DNA of 64,000 nucleotides from Alphaproteobacteria bacterium HT1-32 (GCA_009649675.1 WJPL01000001.1:1136469-1200468); one strand, 5' to 3'; positions 46,089-54,899 are shown, counted from the first letter of the stretch. Program-made: numbers and translations. The notes: generated from the letters alone by a model not told the origin.

Positions 46089-46654
46089 TGTCTATGTATC
46101 CTCCCAGTGGGTTCTGGCCCCTGAAATGCCAATCCGGCAATGCCGGTGCCTGAGGGGCGTGGTCGTACAGTGGCATGACAGGCATCCACTGCGATCTGCC
46201 TGGCGCGATCTGTGCCGCACCTGGTAGCAGAACTGGTCCGGCACTCCGCCGGCATGTCGAAAACACGAAAAGCCGGATGCAGCATCACTGCATCCGGGCA
46301 AAGAAAACTTTCCCGAAGAGTTTCCCGCACGGGCAACCGCCACGATGCCGGGTTCTGATGAACCCTAGCCACCGGGCTGGTACTCACGACCGCGCCACCA
46401 GACAGCACCCCTGCTATCCCCCATGTTTCCTCCGCGTCTTCGTTTATCGAAGATTCTCACTGTCTCATTAATGAGCATCACAATCTCATTATTGCAAATA
46501 TAATTTTCAAATGCAAATCTTTGATATAGTGATGCGTCTGGAGTCATTGTTTTGTATGATTATAACGCAGATGCAGCATAGGATGGTTTTTTCCTGCTGC
46601 TCTGCACAAAAATGGGTGGCTTGACCGGCTGTCTGGCGATAACGAGGCTGCAAC
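46089..46654. other. divergent intergenic region between the DHPS-type operon and the GMC gene
   Basis: 566 bases with no credible gene; short open frames here show no coding character. The segment 46440-46560 is markedly AT-rich. It contains the palindrome CTCATTAATGAG and two TGCAAAT elements about 19 bases apart (46493-46499 and 46512-46518), so it probably holds promoters for both directions. Confidence 0.6.
46464..46475. promoter_or_regulatory. 12-bp palindrome, candidate regulator site
   Basis: CTCATTAATGAG is a perfect palindrome in the AT-rich part of the divergent region. IclR proteins often bind short palindromes like this; the IclR gene of the leftward operon is the nearest candidate regulator. 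Confidence 0.45.
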
Positions 46655-48256
46655 ATGACCGAATCCTACGATTACATCGTCATCGGCGCCGGCTCTGCCG
46701 GATGCGTGCTGGCCAACCGGCTGTCGGCTGACCCGAAAAACCGTGTCCTGCTGCTCGAAGCCGGGGGCAAGGACTGGTATCCGTGGATTCACATTCCCGT
46801 CGGTTACTTCAAGACCATGCACAATCCGCTGACCGACTGGCGCTACAAGACAGAACCAGACCCGGGCCTTGGCGGGCGGGCACTAGACTGGCCGCGCGGC
46901 AAGACGCTTGGCGGGTCCAGCGCCATCAACGGCCTGCTCTATGTCCGTGGTCAGCCACAGGATTTCGATGGCTGGCGCCAGATGGGGAATGTCGGCTGGG
47001 GCTGGGACGACGTATTGCCGCTGTTCAAACGCGCCGAAGACCAGGAACGCGGCCCCGACGAAATGCATGGCACGGGCGGGCCGCTGGCGGTTTCCGACAT
47101 GCGTATCCGGCGTGAAATCTGCGACCGCTTTATCGACGCTGCGGTCGAACTTGGCTATCCCGCCCGCGACGACTTCAATGGCGAGGAACAGGAAGGGGCC
47201 GGTTATTTCCAGCTGACCGCCCGCGACGGACTGCGCTGTTCCACCGCCGTCGGTTATCTGCGCCCGGCAAAGGGCCGCGAAAACCTGACCGTCGAGACCC
47301 ATGCCCATACCCACCGGATTCTGATTGAAAACAATCGGGCCGTCGGGGTTCGCTATGATGTGAAGGGCAAGCTGCGGGAGGCCCGGGCACGCGGCGAGGT
47401 GGTGCTGTCTGCCGGGGCCATCGGCTCGCCGCAGATACTGACCCTTTCCGGCATCGGTCCGGGCAGTAAACTTCAGGAACTGGGTATCACACCAGCCGCA
47501 GAATCCCGTGATGTCGGCAGCAACCTGCAAGACCATCTGCAGGTTCGCATGGTGTTCAAGACGAAGCAGCCGATTACCCTGAACGATCAGGTCAACAACC
47601 CGGTCAAAAAGGCGATGATGGGGCTGGAATTCCTGCTGCACCGGCGCGGTCCGCTGACCATGGGGGCCAGTCAGGTCTGTGCCTTCGTCAAATCCCGGCC
47701 GGAAGTTGCCACGCCGGACATCCAGTTCCATGTCCAGCCGCTGAGTGCCGACAAGCCCGGCGAAGGGCTGCACAAGTTTTCCGCCTTCACCTCATCGACC
47801 TGCCAGCTGCGGCCGGAAAGCCGGGGTCATCTGGACGTCACCTCGCCGGATGCGCATGATTATCCAAAGATCCACCCGAATTATCTGGCCACCCATACTG
47901 ACCAGCAGGCCGCGGTTGACGGCATGAAGCTCAGCCGGAAATTTGCCGCGACCAAAGCCTTGTCAGAAGCGATTTCCGAAGAATGGCTGCCCGGTCCGGA
48001 TGTGCAGACCGACGAGCAGTATCTCGCCGCCGCACGCCGCATTGCCCAGACCATCTATCACCCCGTCGGCACCTGCCGCATGGGCACCGACGACCATGCC
48101 GTCGTCGATCCGCGCCTGCGCGTCAGGGGTATCGACGGCCTGCGCGTCGCAGATGCCTCGATCATGCCCACCATCACGTCGGGCAATACCAACGCCCCGG
48201 CCATCATGATCGGCGAAAAAGCCGCTGAGATGATCCTCGGGGATGCAAAGAGGTAA
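46655..48256 (+). CDS. GMC family FAD-dependent oxidoreductase (choline dehydrogenase-like)
   Basis: 533 residues, typical of GMC alcohol oxidoreductases. FAD-binding motif is YIVIGAGSAGCVLANRLS, the first GMC signature is GKTLGGSSAINGLLYVRG, the second is SAGAIGSPQILTLSGIGPG, and the catalytic His pair lies in YHPVGTCRMG and TSGNTNAPAIMIGEKAA. The family oxidises alcohols such as choline, polyethylene glycol or aliphatic alcohols. No betaine aldehyde dehydrogenase is adjacent, so choline is not assured as substrate. Confidence 0.92.
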   Translation: MTESYDYIVIGAGSAGCVLANRLSADPKNRVLLLEAGGKDWYPWIHIPVGYFKTMHNPLTDWRYKTEPDPGLGGRALDWPRGKTLGGSSAINGLLYVRGQPQDFDGWRQMGNVGWGWDDVLPLFKRAEDQERGPDEMHGTGGPLAVSDMRIRREICDRFIDAAVELGYPARDDFNGEEQEGAGYFQLTARDGLRCSTAVGYLRPAKGRENLTVETHAHTHRILIENNRAVGVRYDVKGKLREARARGEVVLSAGAIGSPQILTLSGIGPGSKLQELGITPAAESRDVGSNLQDHLQVRMVFKTKQPITLNDQVNNPVKKAMMGLEFLLHRRGPLTMGASQVCAFVKSRPEVATPDIQFHVQPLSADKPGEGLHKFSAFTSSTCQLRPESRGHLDVTSPDAHDYPKIHPNYLATHTDQQAAVDGMKLSRKFAATKALSEAISEEWLPGPDVQTDEQYLAAARRIAQTIYHPVGTCRMGTDDHAVVDPRLRVRGIDGLRVADASIMPTITSGNTNAPAIMIGEKAAEMILGDAKR

Positions 48257-48348
48257 CCGGCAGTCCGAAGGGACAGAATGCCGCTTTCTCAAAAATGGCG
48301 ATACTCTATGATCGACGTTCTGTCGTCGTTGCTTAGCCGAAAGCCAGC

Positions 48349-50247
48349 ATGTCCAATCATCACTATCCCCGGTCCGCCCCGTTCGGTGCCCTTCTCGGTA
48401 TCGGCCCCGGCAATGTTCCCGTCTATTCCTCCGACTATGACAGCGTTGACCGGACTGAACTGCCGACACGACAGTCCTTCCGGAGCCAGATCGATGATGT
48501 CTATATGGGCCACAAATGGCAGTGTGTGGAACTGGCCCGTCGCTGGATGTACCTGAACAAGGGCTACATTTTTGACGATATCGCTATGGCCTACGACATC
48601 TTCCGGCTGCGAACGGTAAGGATGATTGCCGATGACAGTCTGTTGCCGCTGCATTCGTTCCGGAACGGGGCGAAGCGACCGCCGGAACCGGGTGCCCTGC
48701 TGATCTGGGCTGAAGGCGGCGAGTTTGAGGTCACCGGCCATGTCGCGGTGGTGACGGAAGTGCTGGATAACGCTGTACGCATTATCGAACAGAACGTCGA
48801 TCATGCGGTCTGGCCGGACGGACAGACCTGGTCACGCGAACTGCGTCTGCATCGCGGGTCTGATGGCGGTTATCATGTCGACTGCAGTTTTGACGATACC
48901 ACCCTGCTTGGCTGGGTGATCCAGACGGCGGACGATGCCCATGCTGAAAAAGAACTGGAAGATAATCCGGCGCTGTTCCGGGTTCTGCGCCGGACAGTAC
49001 CGGACAATGGCAAGCTTTCTGAGCCCTGGCTGGATATCTCGGACCCCAAGTACGCCGCCTATGTCGAGTTGATGAAAGGGCACCGGCTGGCCACCGATGA
49101 CAGCGAGTTACTGGATTATTACTGCATCAGCGAGACCGCGCATAACGAACTGCGGCGGGCGACAAACGAACTGCACCGGATGTTTCTGCATGCGACCAAC
49201 CATGTGCTGGAAGATGACCGGCTGCTGACTAAATTCAATCTTCCGCCCGCATTGTGGCCGCGCATCCACCAGTCATGGAACAGCCGGCGGAACGAGGTCA
49301 TCACCGGCCGGTTCGATTTTGCTGTCTCGCCACGCGGCGTCAAAGCCTACGAGTATAACGTCGATTCAGCCTCCTGTTATCTTGAGTCAGGCCAAATCCA
49401 GGCACTCTGGGCGCAGCAGTTCGGCTGTAACCTGGGCTGGTGCCCCGGCGAGGGTCTGAAGGATGCCCTGATCTCGGCCTGGGAAGCCGCAGCTGTCGAT
49501 GACGTTCTGCATATCATGCAGGACGATGACCTTGAGGAAACCTACCATGCCCTGTTCATGAAGGAGGCGCTGGAAGCTGCCGGCGTCACCTGCAAGATCA
49601 TCACCGGGACGGACAGCCTGCAATGGGGTGACGGCACCATGGTCTGCGATGCCGACGGTCTGCCGATCAACTGGGTCTGGAAGACCTGGGCCTGGGAGAC
49701 CGCACTCGACCAGATTCGCGACCAGCTGGAGGAAGATGCGGAAAACCTGCGGCTGCATCGTACGCTTGATCACGCAACCCGCAAACCACGGCTGGTCGAT
49801 GTGCTGCTGCGCCAGGAGGTGATGGTGTATGAACCGCTCTGGACGCTGATTACCAGCAACAAGGCAATCCTGCCGGTCATCAAATCGATGTTTCCCAGCA
49901 GCCGGTTCCTGCTCGACACCTTCTACGAGCTGACTGATGATCTGCGCCGGACCGGCTATGTGTCGAAACCTATCGTCGGGCGCTGCGGGGCAAATATCGC
50001 CATCTTCAACCGGCATGACGATCTGCTGGCAGAATCATCCGGCAAGTTTGAGGAGCGGGATCAGATATTTCAGGAACTGCATCCGCTGCCGAAAGCCGGT
50101 AACCACAATGTCCAGATCCAGACCTTCACCGCTGCCGGCAGCTATGCCGCAGCCGGCGTCCGCGTCGATCCGTCGCTGATCATCAACCAGCACAGTGATG
50201 TTCTGGCGCTCCGCGTCGTCCCGGATGATGAGTTTCTGGAGCTCTGA
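48349..50247 (+). CDS. gss: bifunctional glutathionylspermidine synthetase/amidase
   Basis: 632 residues, close to the 619 of E. coli Gss. Residues about 10-200 are the CHAP amidase; the catalytic triad residues fall at Cys59 (MGHKWQCVE), His131 (GHVAVVTE) and Glu147, the same numbers as in E. coli. Residues about 205-632 are the ATP-grasp synthetase: MITGRMDF-like VITGRFDFAVSPRGVKAYEYNVDSAS, HIMQDDDLEETYHALFM, NWVWKTWAWETA, VYEPLWTLITSNKAILP and KPIVGRCGANI. It joins glutathione to spermidine with ATP and can hydrolyse the product. Such enzymes are best known from enterobacteria and trypanosomatids. Confidence 0.95.
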   Translation: MSNHHYPRSAPFGALLGIGPGNVPVYSSDYDSVDRTELPTRQSFRSQIDDVYMGHKWQCVELARRWMYLNKGYIFDDIAMAYDIFRLRTVRMIADDSLLPLHSFRNGAKRPPEPGALLIWAEGGEFEVTGHVAVVTEVLDNAVRIIEQNVDHAVWPDGQTWSRELRLHRGSDGGYHVDCSFDDTTLLGWVIQTADDAHAEKELEDNPALFRVLRRTVPDNGKLSEPWLDISDPKYAAYVELMKGHRLATDDSELLDYYCISETAHNELRRATNELHRMFLHATNHVLEDDRLLTKFNLPPALWPRIHQSWNSRRNEVITGRFDFAVSPRGVKAYEYNVDSASCYLESGQIQALWAQQFGCNLGWCPGEGLKDALISAWEAAAVDDVLHIMQDDDLEETYHALFMKEALEAAGVTCKIITGTDSLQWGDGTMVCDADGLPINWVWKTWAWETALDQIRDQLEEDAENLRLHRTLDHATRKPRLVDVLLRQEVMVYEPLWTLITSNKAILPVIKSMFPSSRFLLDTFYELTDDLRRTGYVSKPIVGRCGANIAIFNRHDDLLAESSGKFEERDQIFQELHPLPKAGNHNVQIQTFTAAGSYAAAGVRVDPSLIINQHSDVLALRVVPDDEFLEL

Positions 50248-50268
50248 CCGGCGCCAGATCGCCGGTCA
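50245..50268. terminator. hairpin between gss and the racemase gene
   Basis: A perfect nine-pair stem, TGACCGGCG with CGCCGGTCA, around a six-base loop. It starts at the gss stop codon and stands between two convergent genes, so it may act in both directions. No U-tract is present. Confidence 0.55.
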
Positions 50269-50280
50269 CCGCCATAAGGG

Positions 50281-51021
50281 TCAGTATCTGGAATCGTGCA
50301 TGGCGCCGGAGAAACGTGCCGGCAGCAGACCGCCCTGGAACCAGCTGACAAGCGTATAGATGCTGTAGACCGGCACGCCGAGTTCGGCCCGCAGGTCGGC
50401 GGCATAGGGGGCCATGTTGGTGCATTCCAGCACAATGGCACCGACATCCGGATGCTTCGTCATCAGTTCACGCCCGGCATCACGCAGATCAAGGCGGGCG
50501 AGATCCACATCCAGATCCGGCTCGTCATCAAGGATGACGCGGGTAAATTCGCGCCCTGATTCTGTGCCGACAACCGGCACATCGACCGGCGCACCGGCAT
50601 TGATCAAATGCTGTTCGGTCAGGCTTTCCCTGGAAATCGTGATCACCCCGACCCGCTTGTCCGGCGGCAGGAAACGCTGCACCAGCGATATCTGGGAGAG
50701 TGACGAGGCGGCAACCGGCACGCCGACAGCCGCCGCCAGATCCTGCTGAAACAGCGACAGAAACCCGCAGGTCGTGGTGATACCGTCCACGCCTTCCTCG
50801 ACCAGCGATTTTGCCGTCTCGATGAAGGCGTCTTTCAGGCCGGCCGCGCCCTTGCGCACCACCAGATCCGGGGTTGCCCCGCGAACCGTGCGGTAGAAGA
50901 CCGGAAACGGCCAGGTCGCCGCATTGCCCATATCCCCGACAATCCGGGGAAACCGGGTTTCCAGCATCAGGATTCCCACGGCTGCGCCGTAGATTGTCTT
51001 GCCGCCATGCACTTTCATCAT
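50281..51021 (-). CDS. aspartate/glutamate racemase family protein
   Basis: 246 residues. Two cysteines stand in the positions used by the two-base Asp/Glu/hydantoin racemase and maleate isomerase families: TTTCGFLSLF and VLECTNMAPY. The N-terminus HGGKTIYGAAVGILMLETRF is a common start for a subgroup of unknown substrate. The ATG at 51021 overlaps the GntR stop codon (ATGA), so regulator and enzyme are translated together. It probably acts in the catabolic pathway encoded divergently from 51844 onward. Confidence 0.85.
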   Translation of the reverse strand: MMKVHGGKTIYGAAVGILMLETRFPRIVGDMGNAATWPFPVFYRTVRGATPDLVVRKGAAGLKDAFIETAKSLVEEGVDGITTTCGFLSLFQQDLAAAVGVPVAASSLSQISLVQRFLPPDKRVGVITISRESLTEQHLINAGAPVDVPVVGTESGREFTRVILDDEPDLDVDLARLDLRDAGRELMTKHPDVGAIVLECTNMAPYAADLRAELGVPVYSIYTLVSWFQGGLLPARFSGAMHDSRY

Positions 51022-51731
51022 TTGCTCTCCCGCGTTGCCAGGTCACCGGACCCGGATTTCTGATTCAGCGATCCCGGCTGCAGATAAATCCGCGCCAGGC
51101 TTTCCCGCACAACCTCCATGATCTGGTCCTGCCGTTTGCCGATATGACTGCCGAGGCGTTGCAGGGCAAGGTCACGGTTGCCGTCCAGCAATGCCTGCAA
51201 CAGCGCCAGATGTTCGCCCTGGGTCTCCCGGCGGCGGTTCTCCATATCGATCCAGCGGACGAATCTGATGCGCTCGTTCAGGCCACGCAGGGTGCGGGTC
51301 ATCTCCGCATTTCCCGCGCAATCAACCAGCGCCTCATGAAAATGTTCATCCAGCCGGACCAGTTCCCGGACATCCCGGTCACCTTCATCCGGACCGGTTT
51401 CCTTCAGAAACTGCATCAGCCCGGCCAGCCGCTCCGCCGGGCCGGTCTCTGCGATCCGGCGCACGGCTGCTTCCTCGATCACCCGGCGCAACTCATACAG
51501 GTCCAGAATTTCCTGCGGGTTCAGATCGCGGCAGAAGAACCCCCGCCCGCGTTCGAACGACAGCAGGTTTTCTGCCACCAGCCGGTTCAGGGCTTCCCGC
51601 AGCGGCGTACGGCTTGCACCCAGCTGCTCGGACAGCAGCACCTCGTTGATACGCTCACCGGGACGCATCTCAAACCCTACGGACATGTCCTTGACCGTCT
51701 CATAGACGCGATTAACGCTGCTCGCTGTCAT
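51018..51731 (-). CDS. GntR family transcriptional regulator, FCD subfamily
   Basis: 237 residues from the ATG at 51731; a GTG at 51758 is an alternative start. The winged HTH (RINEVLLSEQLGASRTPLREALNRLVAENLLSFE) is followed by an all-helical FCD ligand domain with metal-binding His residues (LDEHFHEALVD). It is divergent from the ThDP enzyme gene across 112 bases. It is the likely repressor of the 51844-59975 catabolic cluster, responding to its substrate or an intermediate. Confidence 0.93.
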   Translation of the reverse strand: MTASSVNRVYETVKDMSVGFEMRPGERINEVLLSEQLGASRTPLREALNRLVAENLLSFERGRGFFCRDLNPQEILDLYELRRVIEEAAVRRIAETGPAERLAGLMQFLKETGPDEGDRDVRELVRLDEHFHEALVDCAGNAEMTRTLRGLNERIRFVRWIDMENRRRETQGEHLALLQALLDGNRDLALQRLGSHIGKRQDQIMEVVRESLARIYLQPGSLNQKSGSGDLATRESK

Positions 51732-51758
51732 CTTCCGGCTTCTTTCCTGCAACGGCAC

Positions 51759-51843
51759 CCTGTCGATCAGCGCCCTTGACCGATTTTAACGAAGCTGCTT
51801 AGTATTGTATACAGTTTAAAATACAGAATGGAACACGGTGAAA
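51759..51843. promoter_or_regulatory. divergent control region with candidate GntR operator
   Basis: The AT-rich core contains the palindrome TGTATACA at 51806-51813, flanked by two direct ATACAG elements (51809-51814 and 51821-51826). TGTATACA-like half-sites are typical of FadR-type GntR operators. The site lies between the divergent regulator and ThDP enzyme genes, where it could repress both. Confidence 0.55.
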
Positions 51844-53553
51844 ATGTCTCAGGAACGCCCGAACAGCCTTACCGGCGCGGAAGCCATGGTTCATATGCTG
51901 AAGGCCTATGGCGTGAAGCATATCTTCGGTCTCTGCGGCGATACATCGCTGCCGTTCTATGATGCCCTGTTCCGGCTGGATCACGGCATCGACCATATCC
52001 TGACCCGTGACGAACGCTGTGCGGCCTACATGGCGGACGGCTATGCCCGGGTTACCAATCGCATTGGCGTCTGTGAGGGGCCAAGCGGTGGTGGTGCCAC
52101 CTATATTGCACCGGGCCTGGTTGAGGCGAATGAATCCTCTGTTCCGATTCTGGCGATCAATTCCGATGTCTCCACCACCTCGACCGGACGGTATCCGCTG
52201 ACCGAACTGGACCAGAAGGCCCTGTTCCGGCCACTGACCAAATGGAACGGTGTGCTGGATAACGCCGCAACCCTGCCCCGCATGGTCCGCACCGCCTTTC
52301 GCGCCATGACAACCGGCCGCCCCGGTGCGGCCCATCTGGCTTTTCCGATTGATGTACAGCGGGCAGAGACGCCGCCGGACGAACTCTGGGCCGACCCGGC
52401 GCATCAGAGCTACCCGGCCTGGGCGTCCGCGCCAGACCCGGCGAATGTGGCCATTGCCATTGAACTGCTGCTGAAATCATCCTCACCGATGATCATCTGC
52501 GGCGGCGGACCGGTGATCTCCGGTGCCATGGACGAGTTGCAGCGTTTCGTTGAACGCCTCGACCTGCCGGTTGCCACCTCGGTCAGCGGCAAGGGGGTGA
52601 TCGCCGAGACCCATCCGAACTGCCTTGGTGTTGTCGGCTCGAACGGTGGTTGTGATGCGGCCACGGCAGCAGTTGCCGCCGCTGATCTGGTGATCTTCAT
52701 CGGCTGCCGTGCCGGTTCGGTCACTACTGAACGCTGGTCGATCCCGAAGGCCGGGGCAAAGATCATCCATATTGATTCCGACCCGATGGTCATCGGTGCC
52801 AGCTTTGACACAGATGTCGCCCTTGTCGGTGACGCCCGTCTGGCGCTGGCCGCCTTCAACATGCTGCTGGATGGTCTGGGTGACCGGGATATGCCCGGCG
52901 GCTTCAACGGCGGTGCCGTCGCCGCGAAAGTACAGACCGCCCGGCAGACCCGGTTTCGCGAACTGGCCACATCCGACGCCACCCCGATCCTGCCCGAACG
53001 GGTGGTTGATGCCCTGAACCGCCTGCTGCCGGACAATTCCGTGGTTGTCGCCGATCCCGGCACCCCCTGCCCCTACATGTCTGCCTATCTGACCATGAAA
53101 AAACCCGGCCGGCGCTATATCACCAACCGGGCGCATGGCGCGCTGGGCTATGCGCTGTCGGCTTCCATGGGGGCGCATATCGGACGTCCCGATGCAAAAA
53201 CTGTTTCCATCATGGGCGATGGCAGCTTTGCCTTCACCGCCGGTGAATTTGAAACCGTGGTCCGTCGCAACATGCCGATTACCTTCATTGTCTTCTCCAA
53301 CAGCGTCTTCGGCTGGATCAAGGCCGGCCAGAAATCCGGTTTCGGCAAACGCTTCTTCTCGGTTGACTTCAACCGCACCGACCATGCTGCCGTGGCATCG
53401 GCCTATGGCATCAAGTCATGGCGCGTGGAACAGCCGGGGGAACTGGATGCTGCCCTGACCGCCGCGCTGGCCCATGACGGGCCGTCACTGGTTGATGTCA
53501 TCAGCCAGCCACTACAGGATGCCGCAGCACCAGTCAGCGAATGGATTGCCTGA
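51844..53553 (+). CDS. thiamine-diphosphate-dependent enzyme (acetolactate synthase family)
   Basis: 569 residues from the ATG at 51844, preceded by GGTGA; a GTG six bases upstream is also open. The three-domain fold of ALS, oxalyl-CoA decarboxylase and glyoxylate carboligase is clear. The ThDP-activating Glu is in RDERCAAYMADGYARVT, the central domain has CGGGPVISGAMDELQRF, and the cofactor motif GDGSFAFTAGEFETVVRRNMP ends in a conserved Asn (SN). The sequence does not settle decarboxylase or carboligase activity. The neighbouring CoA ligase, enoyl-CoA hydratase and TRAP genes point to a catabolic role, not valine synthesis. Confidence 0.85.
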   Translation: MSQERPNSLTGAEAMVHMLKAYGVKHIFGLCGDTSLPFYDALFRLDHGIDHILTRDERCAAYMADGYARVTNRIGVCEGPSGGGATYIAPGLVEANESSVPILAINSDVSTTSTGRYPLTELDQKALFRPLTKWNGVLDNAATLPRMVRTAFRAMTTGRPGAAHLAFPIDVQRAETPPDELWADPAHQSYPAWASAPDPANVAIAIELLLKSSSPMIICGGGPVISGAMDELQRFVERLDLPVATSVSGKGVIAETHPNCLGVVGSNGGCDAATAAVAAADLVIFIGCRAGSVTTERWSIPKAGAKIIHIDSDPMVIGASFDTDVALVGDARLALAAFNMLLDGLGDRDMPGGFNGGAVAAKVQTARQTRFRELATSDATPILPERVVDALNRLLPDNSVVVADPGTPCPYMSAYLTMKKPGRRYITNRAHGALGYALSASMGAHIGRPDAKTVSIMGDGSFAFTAGEFETVVRRNMPITFIVFSNSVFGWIKAGQKSGFGKRFFSVDFNRTDHAAVASAYGIKSWRVEQPGELDAALTAALAHDGPSLVDVISQPLQDAAAPVSEWIA

Positions 53554-53692
53554 TGACGATAAAAAAAGTCCGGCGAATCGGCTAGCGTTTCCGGAGATCG
53601 CCCTGATATGCTGATCAGGATATGAAAAATTACGCCGGGAAGGCGTGATTCACGGTTAAAATCAGCCGGTTGGACCGGCGAGAAGAGCTTCG

Positions 53693-53714
53693 TTGACAAT
53701 TTATCGATAAATTG
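53693..53714 (+). promoter_or_regulatory. -35-like box overlapping an 18-bp perfect palindrome
   Basis: A consensus TTGACA at 53693-53698 overlaps the first bases of CAATTTATCGATAAATTG (53697-53714), a perfect 18-bp palindrome. An operator laid across a promoter would block RNA polymerase. The site is about 90 bases upstream of the TRAP binding-protein gene and may be bound by the nearby GntR protein. Confidence 0.6.
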
Positions 53715-53724
53715 CCAACGTTAG

Positions 53725-53746
53725 GTGTCATCCAGCAGGATGACAC
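53725..53746 (+). repeat. leader hairpin upstream of the second TRAP operon
   Basis: GTGTCATCC (53725-53733) pairs perfectly with GGATGACAC (53738-53746) around AGCA. It lies in the probable 5' leader of the TRAP message, just after the palindromic promoter, and could protect the message end. Confidence 0.5.
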
Positions 53747-53786
53747 AGGGAGCAGGACGCCCCGGCGTTCTGGCACACAACAGGAA

Positions 53787-53800
53787 AAGGGGGTCCCCTT
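53787..53800 (+). promoter_or_regulatory. inverted repeat across the ribosome-binding site of the TRAP P gene
   Basis: AAGGGG (53787-53792) is followed by GT and CCCCTT (53795-53800), one base before the ATG at 53802. The purine tract that should bind 16S rRNA is thus part of an inverted repeat. A realistic fold would pair only the outer bases because of the short loop. Confidence 0.4.
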
Positions 53801-53801
53801 C

Positions 53802-54788
53802 ATGTCGACTTTCATCAAAACCACGACGGCAGCCATTGTTGGTCTGTCGGTTGCCAGCTTCGCCGTAGCGGCGCAAGCCCAGACGAAATGGGATATGCCT
53901 GTCGCCTATGCGGCCGGTAACTTCCACACCCAGACTGCCGTTGCCTTCGCCGACGCCGTGAAAACAGCCACCGGCGGCAAGCTTGTGATCACCGTCCATC
54001 CGTCGGGTTCACTGTTCAAGGGTAACGAAATCAAGCGTGCTGTTCAGACCGGTCAGGCACCGATCGGTGAGCGCCTGCTGAGCGCCCACGAAAACGAAAA
54101 CCCGATGTTCGGTGTCGATTCGATTCCGTTCCTCGCCACTTCCTTCGCAGATGCGGCGAATTTGTGGAAAGCAGCGAAGCCGGAACTCGCCAAGCTGATG
54201 GATGAACAGAACCTGGTTCTGCTCTATTCCGTTCCCTGGCCGCCGCAGGGCTTCTATTTCAACAAGGAAGTCAATTCGGTTGCCGATGCGAAGGGCGTCA
54301 AGTTCCGTTCCTACTCAACCGCAACGGCACGTATTGCCGCTCTGATGGGTATGGCTCCGGTTCAGGTTGAAGCTGCTGAAATCTCGCAGGCTTTCGCCAC
54401 CGGCGTTGCCGAAAGCATGATCTCCTCCGGCTCAACCGGTTATGACCGGAAAATCTGGGAACATGTCAGTCACTTCTATGAAGTGAACGCCTGGCTGCCG
54501 CGCAACTACATCTTTGCCAACAAGGACGCCTGGAACGCCCTCGACGAAGAGACCCGGAACATCGTTCTTGGTGTTGCCGAACTGGCCGAACGCTCGGGCA
54601 CGATCGAATCCGAAAAGCTCACGGACTGGTACAAGGGTGAGCTCAAGGCAAACGGCATGACTGTGGCTGTTGCCGGCGACAAGCTGAAAGGCGAGTTGCA
54701 GAAAATCGGTGAGACCATGGCTGCCGAATGGCTGGAAAAAGCCGGTGCATCCGGCAAGTCCGTCGTCGATGCCTACAAGAAGATGTAG
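53802..54788 (+). CDS. TRAP transporter substrate-binding protein (DctP family)
   Basis: 328 residues from the ATG at 53802; the longer open frame covers the leader hairpins. A Sec signal peptide (residues 1-26, ending AVAAQAQT) precedes a DctP domain: TKWDMPVAYAAGNFHTQTAVAFADAVKTATGGKL, VQTGQAPIGERLL, and the ligand-binding Arg in VKFRSYSTATARIAALMG. It is the first gene of the second TRAP system. Its ligand is unknown; the linked enzymes suggest a carboxylate. Confidence 0.93.
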   Translation: MSTFIKTTTAAIVGLSVASFAVAAQAQTKWDMPVAYAAGNFHTQTAVAFADAVKTATGGKLVITVHPSGSLFKGNEIKRAVQTGQAPIGERLLSAHENENPMFGVDSIPFLATSFADAANLWKAAKPELAKLMDEQNLVLLYSVPWPPQGFYFNKEVNSVADAKGVKFRSYSTATARIAALMGMAPVQVEAAEISQAFATGVAESMISSGSTGYDRKIWEHVSHFYEVNAWLPRNYIFANKDAWNALDEETRNIVLGVAELAERSGTIESEKLTDWYKGELKANGMTVAVAGDKLKGELQKIGETMAAEWLEKAGASGKSVVDAYKKM

Positions 54789-54812
54789 TTTCTGATACTG
54801 CATCAGGTTAAC

Positions 54813-54842
54813 CGGCCCGCAGGTCTCAAACCCTGCGGGCCG
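54813..54842 (+). repeat. perfect hairpin between TRAP P and Q genes
   Basis: CGGCCCGCAGG (54813-54823) pairs with CCTGCGGGCCG (54832-54842) over an eight-base loop, 24 bases after the P gene stop. It lacks a U-tract, so it may stabilise the P message or lower read-through into Q and M. The other TRAP operon has an analogous inverted repeat at the same place. Confidence 0.65.
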
Positions 54843-54899
54843 ATCTGCCGGGCGAAGGAGGGGGTCCGACGCCGTTGATGTCATTCCAAGGGGGAATAC

